NCBI GenBank assembly: GCA_031374415.1
Contig: JANMGB010000277.1
Location: 1 to 64,000 of the forward strand
Direction of reading: 5' to 3'
Source: CANHBY01 sp031374415
Lineage (GTDB): Bacteria > Pseudomonadota > Gammaproteobacteria > Burkholderiales > Burkholderiaceae_C
Length of the DNA stretch: 64,000 nucleotides
The notes beneath the pieces are model-generated. The model was given only the letters and a program-made list of their open reading frames with translations, searched no databases and was not told where the DNA came from. The position numbers and the translations under genes were made by a program. Shown here piece by piece: positions 16,194-24,828 of this stretch. Each line of letters opens with the position of its first letter. Position 1 is the first letter of the stretch.

Positions 16194-17156
16194 CTATCGC
16201 AGCCAGCCTTTGCGCCTGAAGTACAAAAACGGTGCAGCCACGGAGGCCACCATCACACACAGGGCAAAGACGTAGCCATAGCGCCAGTTCAACTCAGGCA
16301 TGCTTTGGAAGTTCATGCCGTAGATGCTGGCGATCAAGGTGGGGGGTAGCAAGGCCACGCTGGCCACCGAGAAGATTTTGATGATTTTGTTCTGGTTGAT
16401 GTTGATGAAGCCCACGCTGGCGTTCATCAGGAAGTTGATTTTGTCGAACAAGAAGGTGGTGTGGCTGTCGAGTGAGTCGATGTCGCGCAGAATTTGCCGC
16501 GCTTCTTCAAATTGCTCGGCGTTGAGCAGCCGGCTGCGCATCATGAAGCTCACCGCGCGGCGTGTGTCCATCACGTTGCGGCGCACGCGGCCGTTCAAGT
16601 CTTCCTCGCGGGCAATGGCGTTGAGGGCTTCGCCCGCGTCCGTGTCGTTCACGTCTTGCTTGAGCAAACGACGGCTGACAATCTCCAGGCTGTCGTAGAT
16701 GCTTTCCATGGCGTCGGCGCTGTACTCGGCGTCGGCATCGTAGAGCTTGAGCAGCACGTCTTTGGCGTCTTCGATCAAGGCGGGGATGCGCCGTGCGCGC
16801 AGACGCAGCAGACGGAACACGGGGAGATCCTCGCCGTGCACGGAGAACAGCACGCCTTTGAACAAAATAAATGCCACGCGCACGTTACGCGGGGTCTCGT
16901 CGTCATCGATCAGGAAGTCGGAGCGAATGTGCAACTCGCCGTTGTCTTCTTCGTAAAAGCGCGCCGATTCTTCCAGGTCGTCGCCGACTGCGTTGTCAGG
17001 GATGGTGACGCCGAAGTGCTGCGCAATCCAGCCTTTTTCTTCGAGGCTGGGGGCCTCCAGGTCGACCCACACCGGGCTCACGTGGGCCAGCTCATCGAGG
17101 CTGTCGATTTCTTCTTGGAACAAGCGCCCATTGGCGAGGGAAAACACGTTCAGCAT
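16194..17156 (-). CDS. corA: Magnesium/cobalt transporter CorA
   Basis: About 320 aa inner-membrane divalent cation channel. The ATG at 17156 (MLNVFSLANGRLFQ) gives the usual CorA length; an upstream in-frame extension is not CorA-like. The long cytoplasmic funnel is rich in acidic residues. The two C-terminal membrane helices carry the selectivity motif YGMNFQSMPEL, and the protein ends in a basic RRKGWLR tail. Its stop is close to the hairpin cluster that bounds the AT-rich block. Confidence 0.93.
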   Translation of the reverse strand: MLNVFSLANGRLFQEEIDSLDELAHVSPVWVDLEAPSLEEKGWIAQHFGVTIPDNAVGDDLEESARFYEEDNGELHIRSDFLIDDDETPRNVRVAFILFKGVLFSVHGEDLPVFRLLRLRARRIPALIEDAKDVLLKLYDADAEYSADAMESIYDSLEIVSRRLLKQDVNDTDAGEALNAIAREEDLNGRVRRNVMDTRRAVSFMMRSRLLNAEQFEEARQILRDIDSLDSHTTFLFDKINFLMNASVGFININQNKIIKIFSVASVALLPPTLIASIYGMNFQSMPELNWRYGYVFALCVMVASVAAPFLYFRRKGWLR

Positions 17157-17424
17157 GAAGGCTCCAATGGCAAAGCTCAAGGGGTCACAGGACGACGCCA
17201 ACCCGATACGTCCGCCAGCACAACATGAAGGTAAATTATCGGGGATATGTCCAACAGAGCGGGCGGCATGCGGACTCGCTGTGGCCTGCATGCCACCCCA
17301 ACGGATGGGCTGACGGGCCTTCTGAGTCGAATAGACCAACTTCCCACCGCCTGTTTCACCCACCACGCGCGTGCGACTCCTCGTAGCATCATGGAACTCC
17401 CTACTGCGCCAGCAGGCTTGTTGC

Positions 17425-18246
17425 ATGCCCGTTCATCCCGATCTGCGATCACTCAACATCGACATCCCGTCTCAGCCCCGCGCTTTGGCCGAATTGTCGA
17501 TGTTGTTGGCTGAAGAGGAGGTCAATTTGCAGGCAGTCAGCCTTCTTGTCGAGCAAGACATGGCGCTGGCTGCCACCGTACTCAAGGCGGTCAACTCTTC
17601 GCTGTATGGCCTGTCAGGTCGCGTGCGCAGTGTCCATCAGGCCATCACCTACATCGGTACGCGGGAGGTGGCGGCCGTGACGTTTGAGATGGGCCTCAAA
17701 GCGGTGTTCCCGACCGCGGCAGAGCTCGATCCCGTGTGGGAGCGGGCCACGGTGCGGGGGCTGCTGATGGGGCGCATTGGCCAGGCCTTGGGGGTTGATC
17801 CCTGGGCCGCACATTCGGCCGGTCTGTTTGAAGAGTGTGGCAAACCTATTTTGTACCGGCATGCGCCAGCGTCTTATCAAAGTTTTCTCAGTCAAGCGCC
17901 CAATGACGAAGCCCTGTTGGCACTGGAGTCGCGCGCGTTTGGCGTCACGCATGATGCCTTGGGTGCGGCGTTGTGTGAGAACTGGGGCTTGGCGTCGGCG
18001 GCCGTGCACAGTGTGCGTTACCACGTCAGTGTCAACGCGACGCTCAAGCTGCCGATGCAGGTTGAGCGTCGCGCTATTTGCGCCATCTCGGCCCTGGCCA
18101 ATGCCTTGATGACCGACCCTGACACCCTGGACGATGTCGCCCATGCAGTGGCCCCGCAAGCGCAATTGGATGTGGCGATGGCGCTGCGTGGTGCACGCAG
18201 AGTCCAGGCCCAGATTGAAGAGGCGGTCGCGCGGCGCGGTGGCTGA
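17425..18246 (+). CDS. HDOD domain-containing protein
   Basis: About 273 aa, starting at ATG 17425 (MPVHPDL). The whole protein is an HDOD domain: PSQPRALAELSMLLAEEEVNL, then LEQDMALAATVLKAVNSSLYG-type core and the helical segment AHSAGLFEECGKPIL where true HD proteins carry the metal-binding HD. HDOD proteins lack the catalytic metal ligands and act in signalling scaffolds. It is divergent from corA with a 268-bp spacer, and no kinase or cyclase is adjacent. Confidence 0.85.
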   Translation: MPVHPDLRSLNIDIPSQPRALAELSMLLAEEEVNLQAVSLLVEQDMALAATVLKAVNSSLYGLSGRVRSVHQAITYIGTREVAAVTFEMGLKAVFPTAAELDPVWERATVRGLLMGRIGQALGVDPWAAHSAGLFEECGKPILYRHAPASYQSFLSQAPNDEALLALESRAFGVTHDALGAALCENWGLASAAVHSVRYHVSVNATLKLPMQVERRAICAISALANALMTDPDTLDDVAHAVAPQAQLDVAMALRGARRVQAQIEEAVARRGG

Positions 18247-18266
18247 ATGGTGGGTGCGCCGCGTCG

Positions 18267-18767
18267 CTAAAGCGTGAGCGACGACTTCAGCATGAGCTTG
18301 CCTGAAGTGTCCAGCACGCGCACTGAGCGGTAGTCGCCCTTGGGCAGCGCCACGTACACGCAGGGCCGGGTGATCACGGCCGCTTGCATCCGTGTGCGGT
18401 CAGGGAGTGACCAGTGGGCGTGGAGCGTCAAACGCTTTTTTCCCCGGTGTTGCGTGGCCCGGATGACGTCGAGTACCGCCCCGGAACTGGACTGCGTGCC
18501 CATACAGACTTGCACAACGATGTGGCTTGAAAAATCCACTGGGACATCGGGGGCCGGTGTCCCAGCGAGCGCGTCACACTGGGCTGCTTGGACGACCGAG
18601 TGCACATCGCCCAGGGCTTGGACGGAGGCCGTGCCTGGGCCACAGGCGTCGCCCGAGAATACTTTTTGCAAGGCCAGCGCCCGTTCGCCGGCCGGCAGGC
18701 CGTGCGCCTGGCACATCGCGCAGGCGCCCATCAGGAGCAGGCTGGCTGCAAAAGGTGCGGTCCACAT
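18267..18767 (-). CDS. Exported protein of unknown function
   Basis: About 166 aa with a signal peptide (MWTAPFAASLLLMGACAM, cleavage near QAHG). It has several cysteines (CGPG, QCDAL, VCMG, PCVYV) that could form disulfides in the periplasm. The start lies three bases after the stop of the subtilase-like lipoprotein gene, so the two are almost certainly one operon. A role as partner or protease inhibitor is possible, since the PVDFSSHIVVQV core resembles protease-complex domains of other exported proteins, but this is only a suggestion. No firm family recognised. Confidence 0.75.
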   Translation of the reverse strand: MWTAPFAASLLLMGACAMCQAHGLPAGERALALQKVFSGDACGPGTASVQALGDVHSVVQAAQCDALAGTPAPDVPVDFSSHIVVQVCMGTQSSSGAVLDVIRATQHRGKKRLTLHAHWSLPDRTRMQAAVITRPCVYVALPKGDYRSVRVLDTSGKLMLKSSLTL

Positions 18768-18770
18768 GGC

Positions 18771-21434
18771 TTAACGCAATCGCTTGGCAAGCGAGGGTTG
18801 TTCGCGCAGGCCGCCTGTGCTCTGTGCCGAGGCGGATGAGATGGTTGACAAGAACCCGCTGTCGAAATCGAGGCCCGTCATGTTGCCGGTCACGTTGAGG
18901 GTGACAGGCTCAGTCAGGTTCAGGTAGGCCCCGCCGGCCTCGCCCAGGTCACCGATGATGTTGTTGTTGTCTGCGTCGCTGCCTGCTTGCAAGAGGTACT
19001 TGCCCGCGGGGACGCCTTTGAACTCGAACTTGTACGTGCCGTTGGCAACACGGGCCTGAACTTGTTGGATGGGTCTGCCCGTGCTTTTATCGAACAGCAG
19101 GATGTAGTGTTCGCCCAAATTGGCGGCCGGGTTGGCGCCGCTGGTGGTCACTTGCATGATCACCGTCACGCTGGCGGTCATCGTGCCCGAGGTGAACCGA
19201 ACGCTCGCTGAGTAGGCTCCAGGGACCAGATTGGCGCGGTTGACCCGCAAGGTGTAGGTGCCCAGGCCATCGGTGCTCGTGGGGGGTGTGACGGAGAGCC
19301 AGGTGGCGTTGGCGGGGCTGACTTGCACGGTCGGTGTCTGGAGAGCTTGGGTGCCACCGTTGGACAGCGTGATGGTCTGGGTGCTGATGTTGGGGGCCAA
19401 ATTGATGACCGTGGGTGTGGCCAGCAAAATACCGGGCACCGTGGTGTTGCCTTGGGCCGCTTGCACGGCTTTGAGCGCATCGATGAGGCCGTGGCCAAAG
19501 TTGTCGTCCCGACCGGGTGGGCCGAGGTCGATGGTCAGGCGGCCGGCGACCAACAGGCCGTCCACCTCGGCGGGTGTCAGCGCGGGCCGAACAGTTTTCA
19601 TCAGGGCCAGAACACCCGAGACGTGAGGTGTGGCCATGGAGGTGCCTGCGTACATGATGGCGCCATAGACGATGGTGCCTGAACGATCATCACCCCCGAG
19701 GCTGTAAATGCCGTCCGGTCGGCCATCACCGTTGAGGTCAACGCTGGTATCGCCGCCAGGCGCGGCCACATCCACGCGGCTGCCAAAGTTGGAGTACCTG
19801 GCCCGTGCCCGGTTGATGTTGACGGCGCTCACGGAGATGACGTTGTCGTAGCTCGCAGGGTATGCCGGGGTTGCGGTGTTGTCGTTGCCAGCCGCCGCGA
19901 CAACCATGACGCCTTGCGCACGAACTCGGTTGAACGCGTCTTGTTCGGCAGCCGAGCCGTTGTTGCCCCCAAGGCTCAGGTTGATGATGTCGGCCCGCCT
20001 GGCGGGCACGGTGTTGGAGCTGTTGGGCAGGCCAGCCGCGAACAAGACGCCTTGTGTGATGTCGAAGCTCGTTCCGCCGCCGATTCCCAAGGCACGTATC
20101 GGCATGATGCGAGCATTCGGGGCGACGCCGGCCACGCCAAGGCGGTTGTTCGAGGCTGCGGCGATGGTGCCGGCCACGTGCGTGCCATGAAAACTGCTGC
20201 CGCCCCCCACTTTGTCGCCGGGATCATTGGGGTTGTCGTCGATGCCACCACCATCGTTGGACAAGCTCGGGGATGAGACGAAGTCATATCCGGGGACGGT
20301 CTGCCCGAGCATCTCGGGGTGGTTGAGTAAGACGCCGGTGTCCACGACAGCCACGATCACGGAATTGCTGCCCTGCGTGATGTCCCAGGCCGTTGGCAGA
20401 TTGATCAGGGGGTAGTGCCACTGAAGGGGGTAGCTGGGGTCGTTGGGAATGGCGCTGGCTTGCCGGATGTAGTTGGGCTCGGCGTATGCAACATTGGGGT
20501 CTGATCGCAGTCGCTTGATGCTTTCAAGCGTCGCGGCTTTCATGTTGTCCTCTGAGGTCACAGAGCCGCTGTTTTGTGCCAGCGCGCGCATGTCAGGATG
20601 CGCGGCGCGGGACAGGGTGCTCACGGGGTCGGTGATCTTGAGCAGGGTGGGGCCCGTTTCGGCTTCTGACATCACTGACAAGGCATGCGTGCTCAGCGTA
20701 GCGGCTGCCGCTGAAACGAGCGATGACCCGGCGCGGGCTTGTGTGCCAGGCTTCCACTGAACGATGACTTCGCCGGGAACGAACTGTGCGGTGCTTTGCA
20801 ATTGCAGGCCGTCGTCTGCGGAACTGGCGGTGGCGTTTTGGCCCAGCGTCAAAACGTAAGCGCTGGCACCGCTGTCGGCAAAGACCTGAATGTAGTAGCG
20901 GCCTGTGGTGGGGATCGTGATCGACTCGTCTTTGCCCGTGCCGATGGACTGAGCGAGGAGCGTTCGGTTGTCGTCGTACAGGTACAAATCGAGGTCGCCT
21001 GTGCGGGGCTGGCCGATCAAGAGCGAGACGGTTTGACCGGCGGTGGCGTTGATTCTGAACGCATCGCTTCGGTCACCTGCGGCCTTGGAGCGACCTTCGG
21101 GGCCTTGTCCTGCGACGTTCGCATAGCCGCCCAGACGGGCTGGATTGGGCAGGGTTTGAGCGGTATCAAAAGTGTTGTTGCCGGTGAAGACGGCGTTGGG
21201 GTCGTTGACATCGCTGTCTACTTGGTTGTTTTCTGCGATGTTCACCTGTCCCGACAGGGTGTATCCGGGTGCGGCTGGCGCAGGAGCAGGCGTTGTACCG
21301 GCGTTGCTGCTGGCGGCATCACCACCGCCGCCACCGCAAGCCGCGATGCCGATTACGGCACTTGCGAGCCAGAGCCGGTGGTTGAATTTGGATTGGACTG
21401 CATTGGCTAAGGCGGTAAAGCGGTACTTCAACAC
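18771..21434 (-). CDS. Subtilisin-like S8 serine protease, probable lipoprotein
   Basis: About 887 aa if translation starts at GTG 21434, which has GGAG six bases upstream; a longer TTG start lacks this. A hydrophobic segment ends in the lipobox-like GIAAC followed by a Gly run. Next come a PPC-type domain (DRSDAFRINATAGQTV...DLDLYLYDD), an inhibitor-like propeptide (FVPGEVIVQWKPGT) and the S8 catalytic domain: Asp in VVDTGV (about 365), His in FHGTHVAGT (about 416) and Ser in GTSMATPH (about 599). The C-terminus holds beta-sandwich repeats ending in a carboxypeptidase-regulatory-like segment with NNNIIGDLGE. It is likely surface anchored. The downstream small exported gene follows after three bases. 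Confidence 0.9.
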   Translation of the reverse strand: MLKYRFTALANAVQSKFNHRLWLASAVIGIAACGGGGGDAASSNAGTTPAPAPAAPGYTLSGQVNIAENNQVDSDVNDPNAVFTGNNTFDTAQTLPNPARLGGYANVAGQGPEGRSKAAGDRSDAFRINATAGQTVSLLIGQPRTGDLDLYLYDDNRTLLAQSIGTGKDESITIPTTGRYYIQVFADSGASAYVLTLGQNATASSADDGLQLQSTAQFVPGEVIVQWKPGTQARAGSSLVSAAAATLSTHALSVMSEAETGPTLLKITDPVSTLSRAAHPDMRALAQNSGSVTSEDNMKAATLESIKRLRSDPNVAYAEPNYIRQASAIPNDPSYPLQWHYPLINLPTAWDITQGSNSVIVAVVDTGVLLNHPEMLGQTVPGYDFVSSPSLSNDGGGIDDNPNDPGDKVGGGSSFHGTHVAGTIAAASNNRLGVAGVAPNARIMPIRALGIGGGTSFDITQGVLFAAGLPNSSNTVPARRADIINLSLGGNNGSAAEQDAFNRVRAQGVMVVAAAGNDNTATPAYPASYDNVISVSAVNINRARARYSNFGSRVDVAAPGGDTSVDLNGDGRPDGIYSLGGDDRSGTIVYGAIMYAGTSMATPHVSGVLALMKTVRPALTPAEVDGLLVAGRLTIDLGPPGRDDNFGHGLIDALKAVQAAQGNTTVPGILLATPTVINLAPNISTQTITLSNGGTQALQTPTVQVSPANATWLSVTPPTSTDGLGTYTLRVNRANLVPGAYSASVRFTSGTMTASVTVIMQVTTSGANPAANLGEHYILLFDKSTGRPIQQVQARVANGTYKFEFKGVPAGKYLLQAGSDADNNNIIGDLGEAGGAYLNLTEPVTLNVTGNMTGLDFDSGFLSTISSASAQSTGGLREQPSLAKRLR

Positions 21435-21536
21435 AGCAAACTCCGAAAGCAGAAAGCGTGAATTGTCGCTCAACTGCCCGTTCCGCCAACCCCCCCTTTT
21501 GGGTGGGGTCGCCCTCGGATGGCGCGGCAGTTGCTT

Positions 21537-22649
21537 TCAGATGTCCACCCCGGCAATCACGCCGCCTCCCAAGCAGACCTCGCCGTCGTAGAGCACCGCG
21601 TATTGGCCCGGGGTGACGGCCCACTGGGTGTCGTCAAAGTGCAATTCAAATCCGCCGTCCGTGGCGGGCCATTGCAGGGTGCAGGGCGCATCGGCTTGGC
21701 GGTAGCGGGTTTTGGCGGACAGTGGGCCCGCCGCGGGAGCCGTGCCTGCCACCCAGTGCGCATCGGTCGCCCGCAGGGTGGGCGACTGCAGCCAAGGGTG
21801 CTCGTGTCCCTGAACCACGTAAAGCGTATTGCAGGCCATGTCTTTGCGGGCGACAAACCAGGGGGCGTGGTCGTTGCCCCCGCGCTGGTGGGGATCGTCT
21901 TTCACACCCCCAATGCCAATGCCTTTGCGTTGACCCAAGGTGTAGAAGCTCAAACCGACGTGCTCGCCGAGCTGGCGCCCACGGTCGTCGAGGATGGGGC
22001 CGGGGGTGTTGGCCACATAGCGGTTCAAAAACTCGCGGAAGGGACGCTCGCCGATGAAGCAAATGCCAGTGCTGTCTTTTTTGGTGGCATTGGGCAGGCC
22101 AATGTCTTGAGCGATGCGGCGCACTTCGGTTTTGGGCCACTCGCCCACCGGGAACCAGGTCTTGGCCAGCTGGGCCTGCGTGAGGCGATGTAAGAAGTAG
22201 CTTTGATCTTTCAGGGGGTCGAGCCCCTTGAGCAGCTCAAACTGGCCGCGGTGCTCGCGCACACGAGCGTAGTGGCCGGTGGCGATGTGCTCGGCGCCCA
22301 GGCGCAGGGCATGGTCCAGGAAGGCTTTGAACTTGATCTCGGCGTTGCACAACACGTCTGGGTTGGGGGTGCGGCCGGCTTGGTATTCACGCAAGAACTC
22401 GGCAAACACGCGGTCTTTGTAGTCGGCCGCGAAGTTGACGTGCTCCATTTCAATGCCGATCACATCGGCCACCGCGGCCGCGTCCACGAAGTCGATGTTG
22501 GATGAGCAGTATTCGCTGTCGTCATCGTCTTCCCAGTTTTTCATGAAGATGCCGACCACCTCGTGACCGGCCTTTTTGAGCAAGTAGGCACTGACGGCGG
22601 AGTCCACGCCACCACTTAGCCCCACCACCACACGCCGTGCTGAGCTCAT
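21537..22649 (-). CDS. mnmA: tRNA 2-thiouridine(34) synthase
   Basis: About 370 aa; thiolates U34 of Lys, Glu and Gln tRNAs with sulfur relayed by the IscS/Tus system. It has the PP-loop GLSGGVDSAVSAYLL, the catalytic nucleophile in PDVLCNAEIKF, and the second cysteine in STGICFIGERPFREFL. Its start overlaps the stop of the Nudix gene by four bases (ATGA). The nudJ-mnmA pairing is also found in E. coli. Confidence 0.95.
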   Translation of the reverse strand: MSSARRVVVGLSGGVDSAVSAYLLKKAGHEVVGIFMKNWEDDDDSEYCSSNIDFVDAAAVADVIGIEMEHVNFAADYKDRVFAEFLREYQAGRTPNPDVLCNAEIKFKAFLDHALRLGAEHIATGHYARVREHRGQFELLKGLDPLKDQSYFLHRLTQAQLAKTWFPVGEWPKTEVRRIAQDIGLPNATKKDSTGICFIGERPFREFLNRYVANTPGPILDDRGRQLGEHVGLSFYTLGQRKGIGIGGVKDDPHQRGGNDHAPWFVARKDMACNTLYVVQGHEHPWLQSPTLRATDAHWVAGTAPAAGPLSAKTRYRQADAPCTLQWPATDGGFELHFDDTQWAVTPGQYAVLYDGEVCLGGGVIAGVDI

Positions 22650-23176
22650 CGCTGACCCCCCTTGATCTCAGGCGTGTAGACACTCGGGTCGACCGAAATA
22701 GCGGACAAAGGCAGGCGTTGACCGGCCACCAAGTCTTCGATGCACCGCAGCACGAGCGCGCTGCGGTGCAGGGCGCGGCAGGCGCGCAGCTCGTCCAACG
22801 TCATCCACAGGGTGCGTTGAATGCCGCGGTCGAGCGTGAGGTGAGAGTTGGGCTCGCCGACCACGCCACCAAAAGCCACGCGCAGGTAGGTCACGTCTTG
22901 TTGGCGGCTGGGGCGCTGGTGGCGCGACATGTACAGGCCCACGAGGTACTGCGGCGTGAAGTGGCAGGTGGTCTCCTCCAGCGTCTCGCGCACAACCGCC
23001 TCCAGGGGGGACTCGCCTCGCTCCAGGTGACCCGCGGGATTGTTCAGGCGCAGGCCTTCGAGGGTCTCTTCCTCGATCATTAAAAACAGGGTGTCCGGGT
23101 CGGCCAGTCCGCGGCCCGGAGAGGGGCGGCCAACGATGGCGGCCACGGTCAAATGGGGTGTCCAACGATCACTCAT
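22646..23176 (-). CDS. nudJ: Nudix hydrolase, NudJ-like
   Basis: About 176 aa from ATG 23176 (MSDRWTPHLTVAAIVG); the frame stays open much further upstream but that part is antisense to pntAA and not protein-like. The Nudix box reads GHLERGESPLEAVVRETLEE, then TT where the consensus has xG. NudJ hydrolyses nucleoside di/triphosphates and thiamine pyrophosphate precursors. It overlaps mnmA by four bases and is divergent from the transhydrogenase operon, 96 bp away. Confidence 0.88.
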   Translation of the reverse strand: MSDRWTPHLTVAAIVGRPSPGRGLADPDTLFLMIEEETLEGLRLNNPAGHLERGESPLEAVVRETLEETTCHFTPQYLVGLYMSRHQRPSRQQDVTYLRVAFGGVVGEPNSHLTLDRGIQRTLWMTLDELRACRALHRSALVLRCIEDLVAGQRLPLSAISVDPSVYTPEIKGGQR

Positions 23177-23272
23177 GAGCACGGAGTCTATTCGTTGCTT
23201 GCGCCTGGTCAGGGTGACGGTTGCGCGTGGATCGCTTAAAGTCTCATGTTTGCACTCGCGCAGGAGATACCC

Positions 23273-24388
23273 ATGTTGATCGGCGTTCCGTTGGAAACGG
23301 TTCTTGGCGAGACCCGCGTCGCGGCGACGCCCGAGACCGTCAAGAAGCTGGTCGCGCTCGGTCACACGCTGCGGGTGCAGTCGGGGGCCGGTGTGGCCGC
23401 GAGCGTGCCTGATGCGATGTACCAAGCCGCCGGAGCGGAGGTGAGCGATGCGGCCGCAGCGTGTGCCTGTGCCTTGGTGTTGAAGGTTCGCGCGCCCAGC
23501 GCCACGGAGTTGGCGCTGTATGCGCGGGACAGTGTGGTGGTGGGCATGCTCAATCCCTTTGACCGTGCCGGGCTGCAAGCGCTGGCTGACGCCGGGTTGA
23601 CGAGCTTTGCCCTGGAGGCAGCGCCACGCACGACCCGCGCTCAAAGCATGGATGTGCTGTCCAGCCAGGCCAACATCGCGGGCTACAAGGCGGTGGTGCT
23701 GGCGGCTCACCACTACCAGCGGTTTTTCCCCATGTTGATGACGGCGGCAGGCACCGTGAAGGCGGCACGTGTGGTCGTGCTGGGGGTGGGGGTGGCGGGC
23801 CTGCAAGCCATTGCCACTGCCAAGCGCTTGGGGGCGGTGATTGAGGCCAGTGACGTGCGCCCGAGTGTGAAAGAGCAAGTCGAGTCCTTGGGTGCGAAGT
23901 TCATCGATGTGCCGTTCGAGACGGCTGAAGAAAAGGAAGCCGCCGAGGGCGTGGGGGGCTATGCCCGCCCCATGCCCGAGAGCTGGCTGGCGCGTCAGCG
24001 CAGCGAGGTGGCCAAGCGTGTGGCGCTGGCCGATGTGGTGATCACCACGGCTTTGATTCCGGGTCGCACAGCGCCCGTGTTGGTGACGCCCGAGATGGTT
24101 CAATCGATGAAGGCGGGCTCGGTGTTGGTGGATTTGGCGGCCCCCGCAGGCGGCAACTGCCCCCTCACGGAGCCGGGCCGCACGGTGGTCAAGCATGGCA
24201 TCACGCTGGTGGGTGAAACCAACTTGCCCGCCTTGGTCGCGGCCGATGCGTCGGCTTTGTATGCCCGCAATGTGTTTGATTTTTTGAAACTGATCATCGC
24301 GAAAGACGGCACGCTGCACATCCCCTCGGACGACGACATTGTGAGCGCGTGTCTGATGACGCAACAAGGTGAGGTCAAGAGATCATGA
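23273..24388 (+). CDS. pntAA: Proton-translocating NAD(P)+ transhydrogenase, NAD-binding alpha-1 subunit
   Basis: About 371 aa, the soluble dI domain that binds NAD(H). The start at ATG 23273 (MLIGVPLETVLGETRVAATP) has CAGGAG just before it. Motifs are the alanine-dehydrogenase-like PNT domain, the Rossmann loop VLGVGVAGLQAIATAKRLGA, and the NAD-loop QRSEVAKRVALADVVITTALIPG. It is the first gene of pntAA-pntAB-pntB, a three-subunit transhydrogenase that makes NADPH from NADH at the expense of the proton gradient. The operon starts divergently from nudJ. Confidence 0.94.
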   Translation: MLIGVPLETVLGETRVAATPETVKKLVALGHTLRVQSGAGVAASVPDAMYQAAGAEVSDAAAACACALVLKVRAPSATELALYARDSVVVGMLNPFDRAGLQALADAGLTSFALEAAPRTTRAQSMDVLSSQANIAGYKAVVLAAHHYQRFFPMLMTAAGTVKAARVVVLGVGVAGLQAIATAKRLGAVIEASDVRPSVKEQVESLGAKFIDVPFETAEEKEAAEGVGGYARPMPESWLARQRSEVAKRVALADVVITTALIPGRTAPVLVTPEMVQSMKAGSVLVDLAAPAGGNCPLTEPGRTVVKHGITLVGETNLPALVAADASALYARNVFDFLKLIIAKDGTLHIPSDDDIVSACLMTQQGEVKRS

Positions 24389-24461
24389 GTGCCCCCGCGT
24401 GAAAGAAGTGCGTCAGTTTCGTTGAGCTTGTTGCCCACCTTGTTACCTTGAAGGATTTGCT

Positions 24462-24776
24462 ATGGCCATTTCGCCGACCGTCGTCAACCTGATTATTTTC
24501 GTGCTGGCAATTTATGTGGGCTACCACGTGGTGTGGACTGTGACGCCTGCCTTGCACACGCCCCTGATGGCCGTGACGAACGCGATTTCAGCCATCGTGA
24601 TCGTGGGGGCCATGTTGGCCGCTGCGCTCACCGTCACGCCGCTGGGCAAGACCATGGGGGTGTTGGCCGTGGCCCTGGCGGCGGTGAATGTGTTTGGTGG
24701 CTTTTTGGTCACGCGGCGCATGCTTGAGATGTTCAGGAAAAAAGATAAAAAAGCCGCGGCGCCCGCTGCGCATTGA
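24462..24776 (+). CDS. pntAB: NAD(P)+ transhydrogenase, membrane alpha-2 subunit
   Basis: About 104 aa, the short dII membrane part. Three hydrophobic helices are visible: NLIIFVLAIYVGYHVVW, AISAIVIVGAMLAAALTV and GVLAVALAAVNVFGGFLV, ending in a basic RRMLEMFRKKDKKAAA tail. It belongs between pntAA and pntB and is needed for proton transport. The gap to pntAA is 73 bp and to pntB 52 bp. Confidence 0.94.
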   Translation: MAISPTVVNLIIFVLAIYVGYHVVWTVTPALHTPLMAVTNAISAIVIVGAMLAAALTVTPLGKTMGVLAVALAAVNVFGGFLVTRRMLEMFRKKDKKAAAPAAH

Positions 24777-24828
24777 GCCCGTCACGCCACCTTTTCCGTT
24801 TCCGTTTCCTTTTGCTGGAGCCTCACCC

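Noticed and set aside
23177..24367. Long N-terminal extension of the Nudix gene
   Set aside because: It is antisense to pntAA; Nudix homology starts only at the ATG at 23176, where the correct length is obtained.
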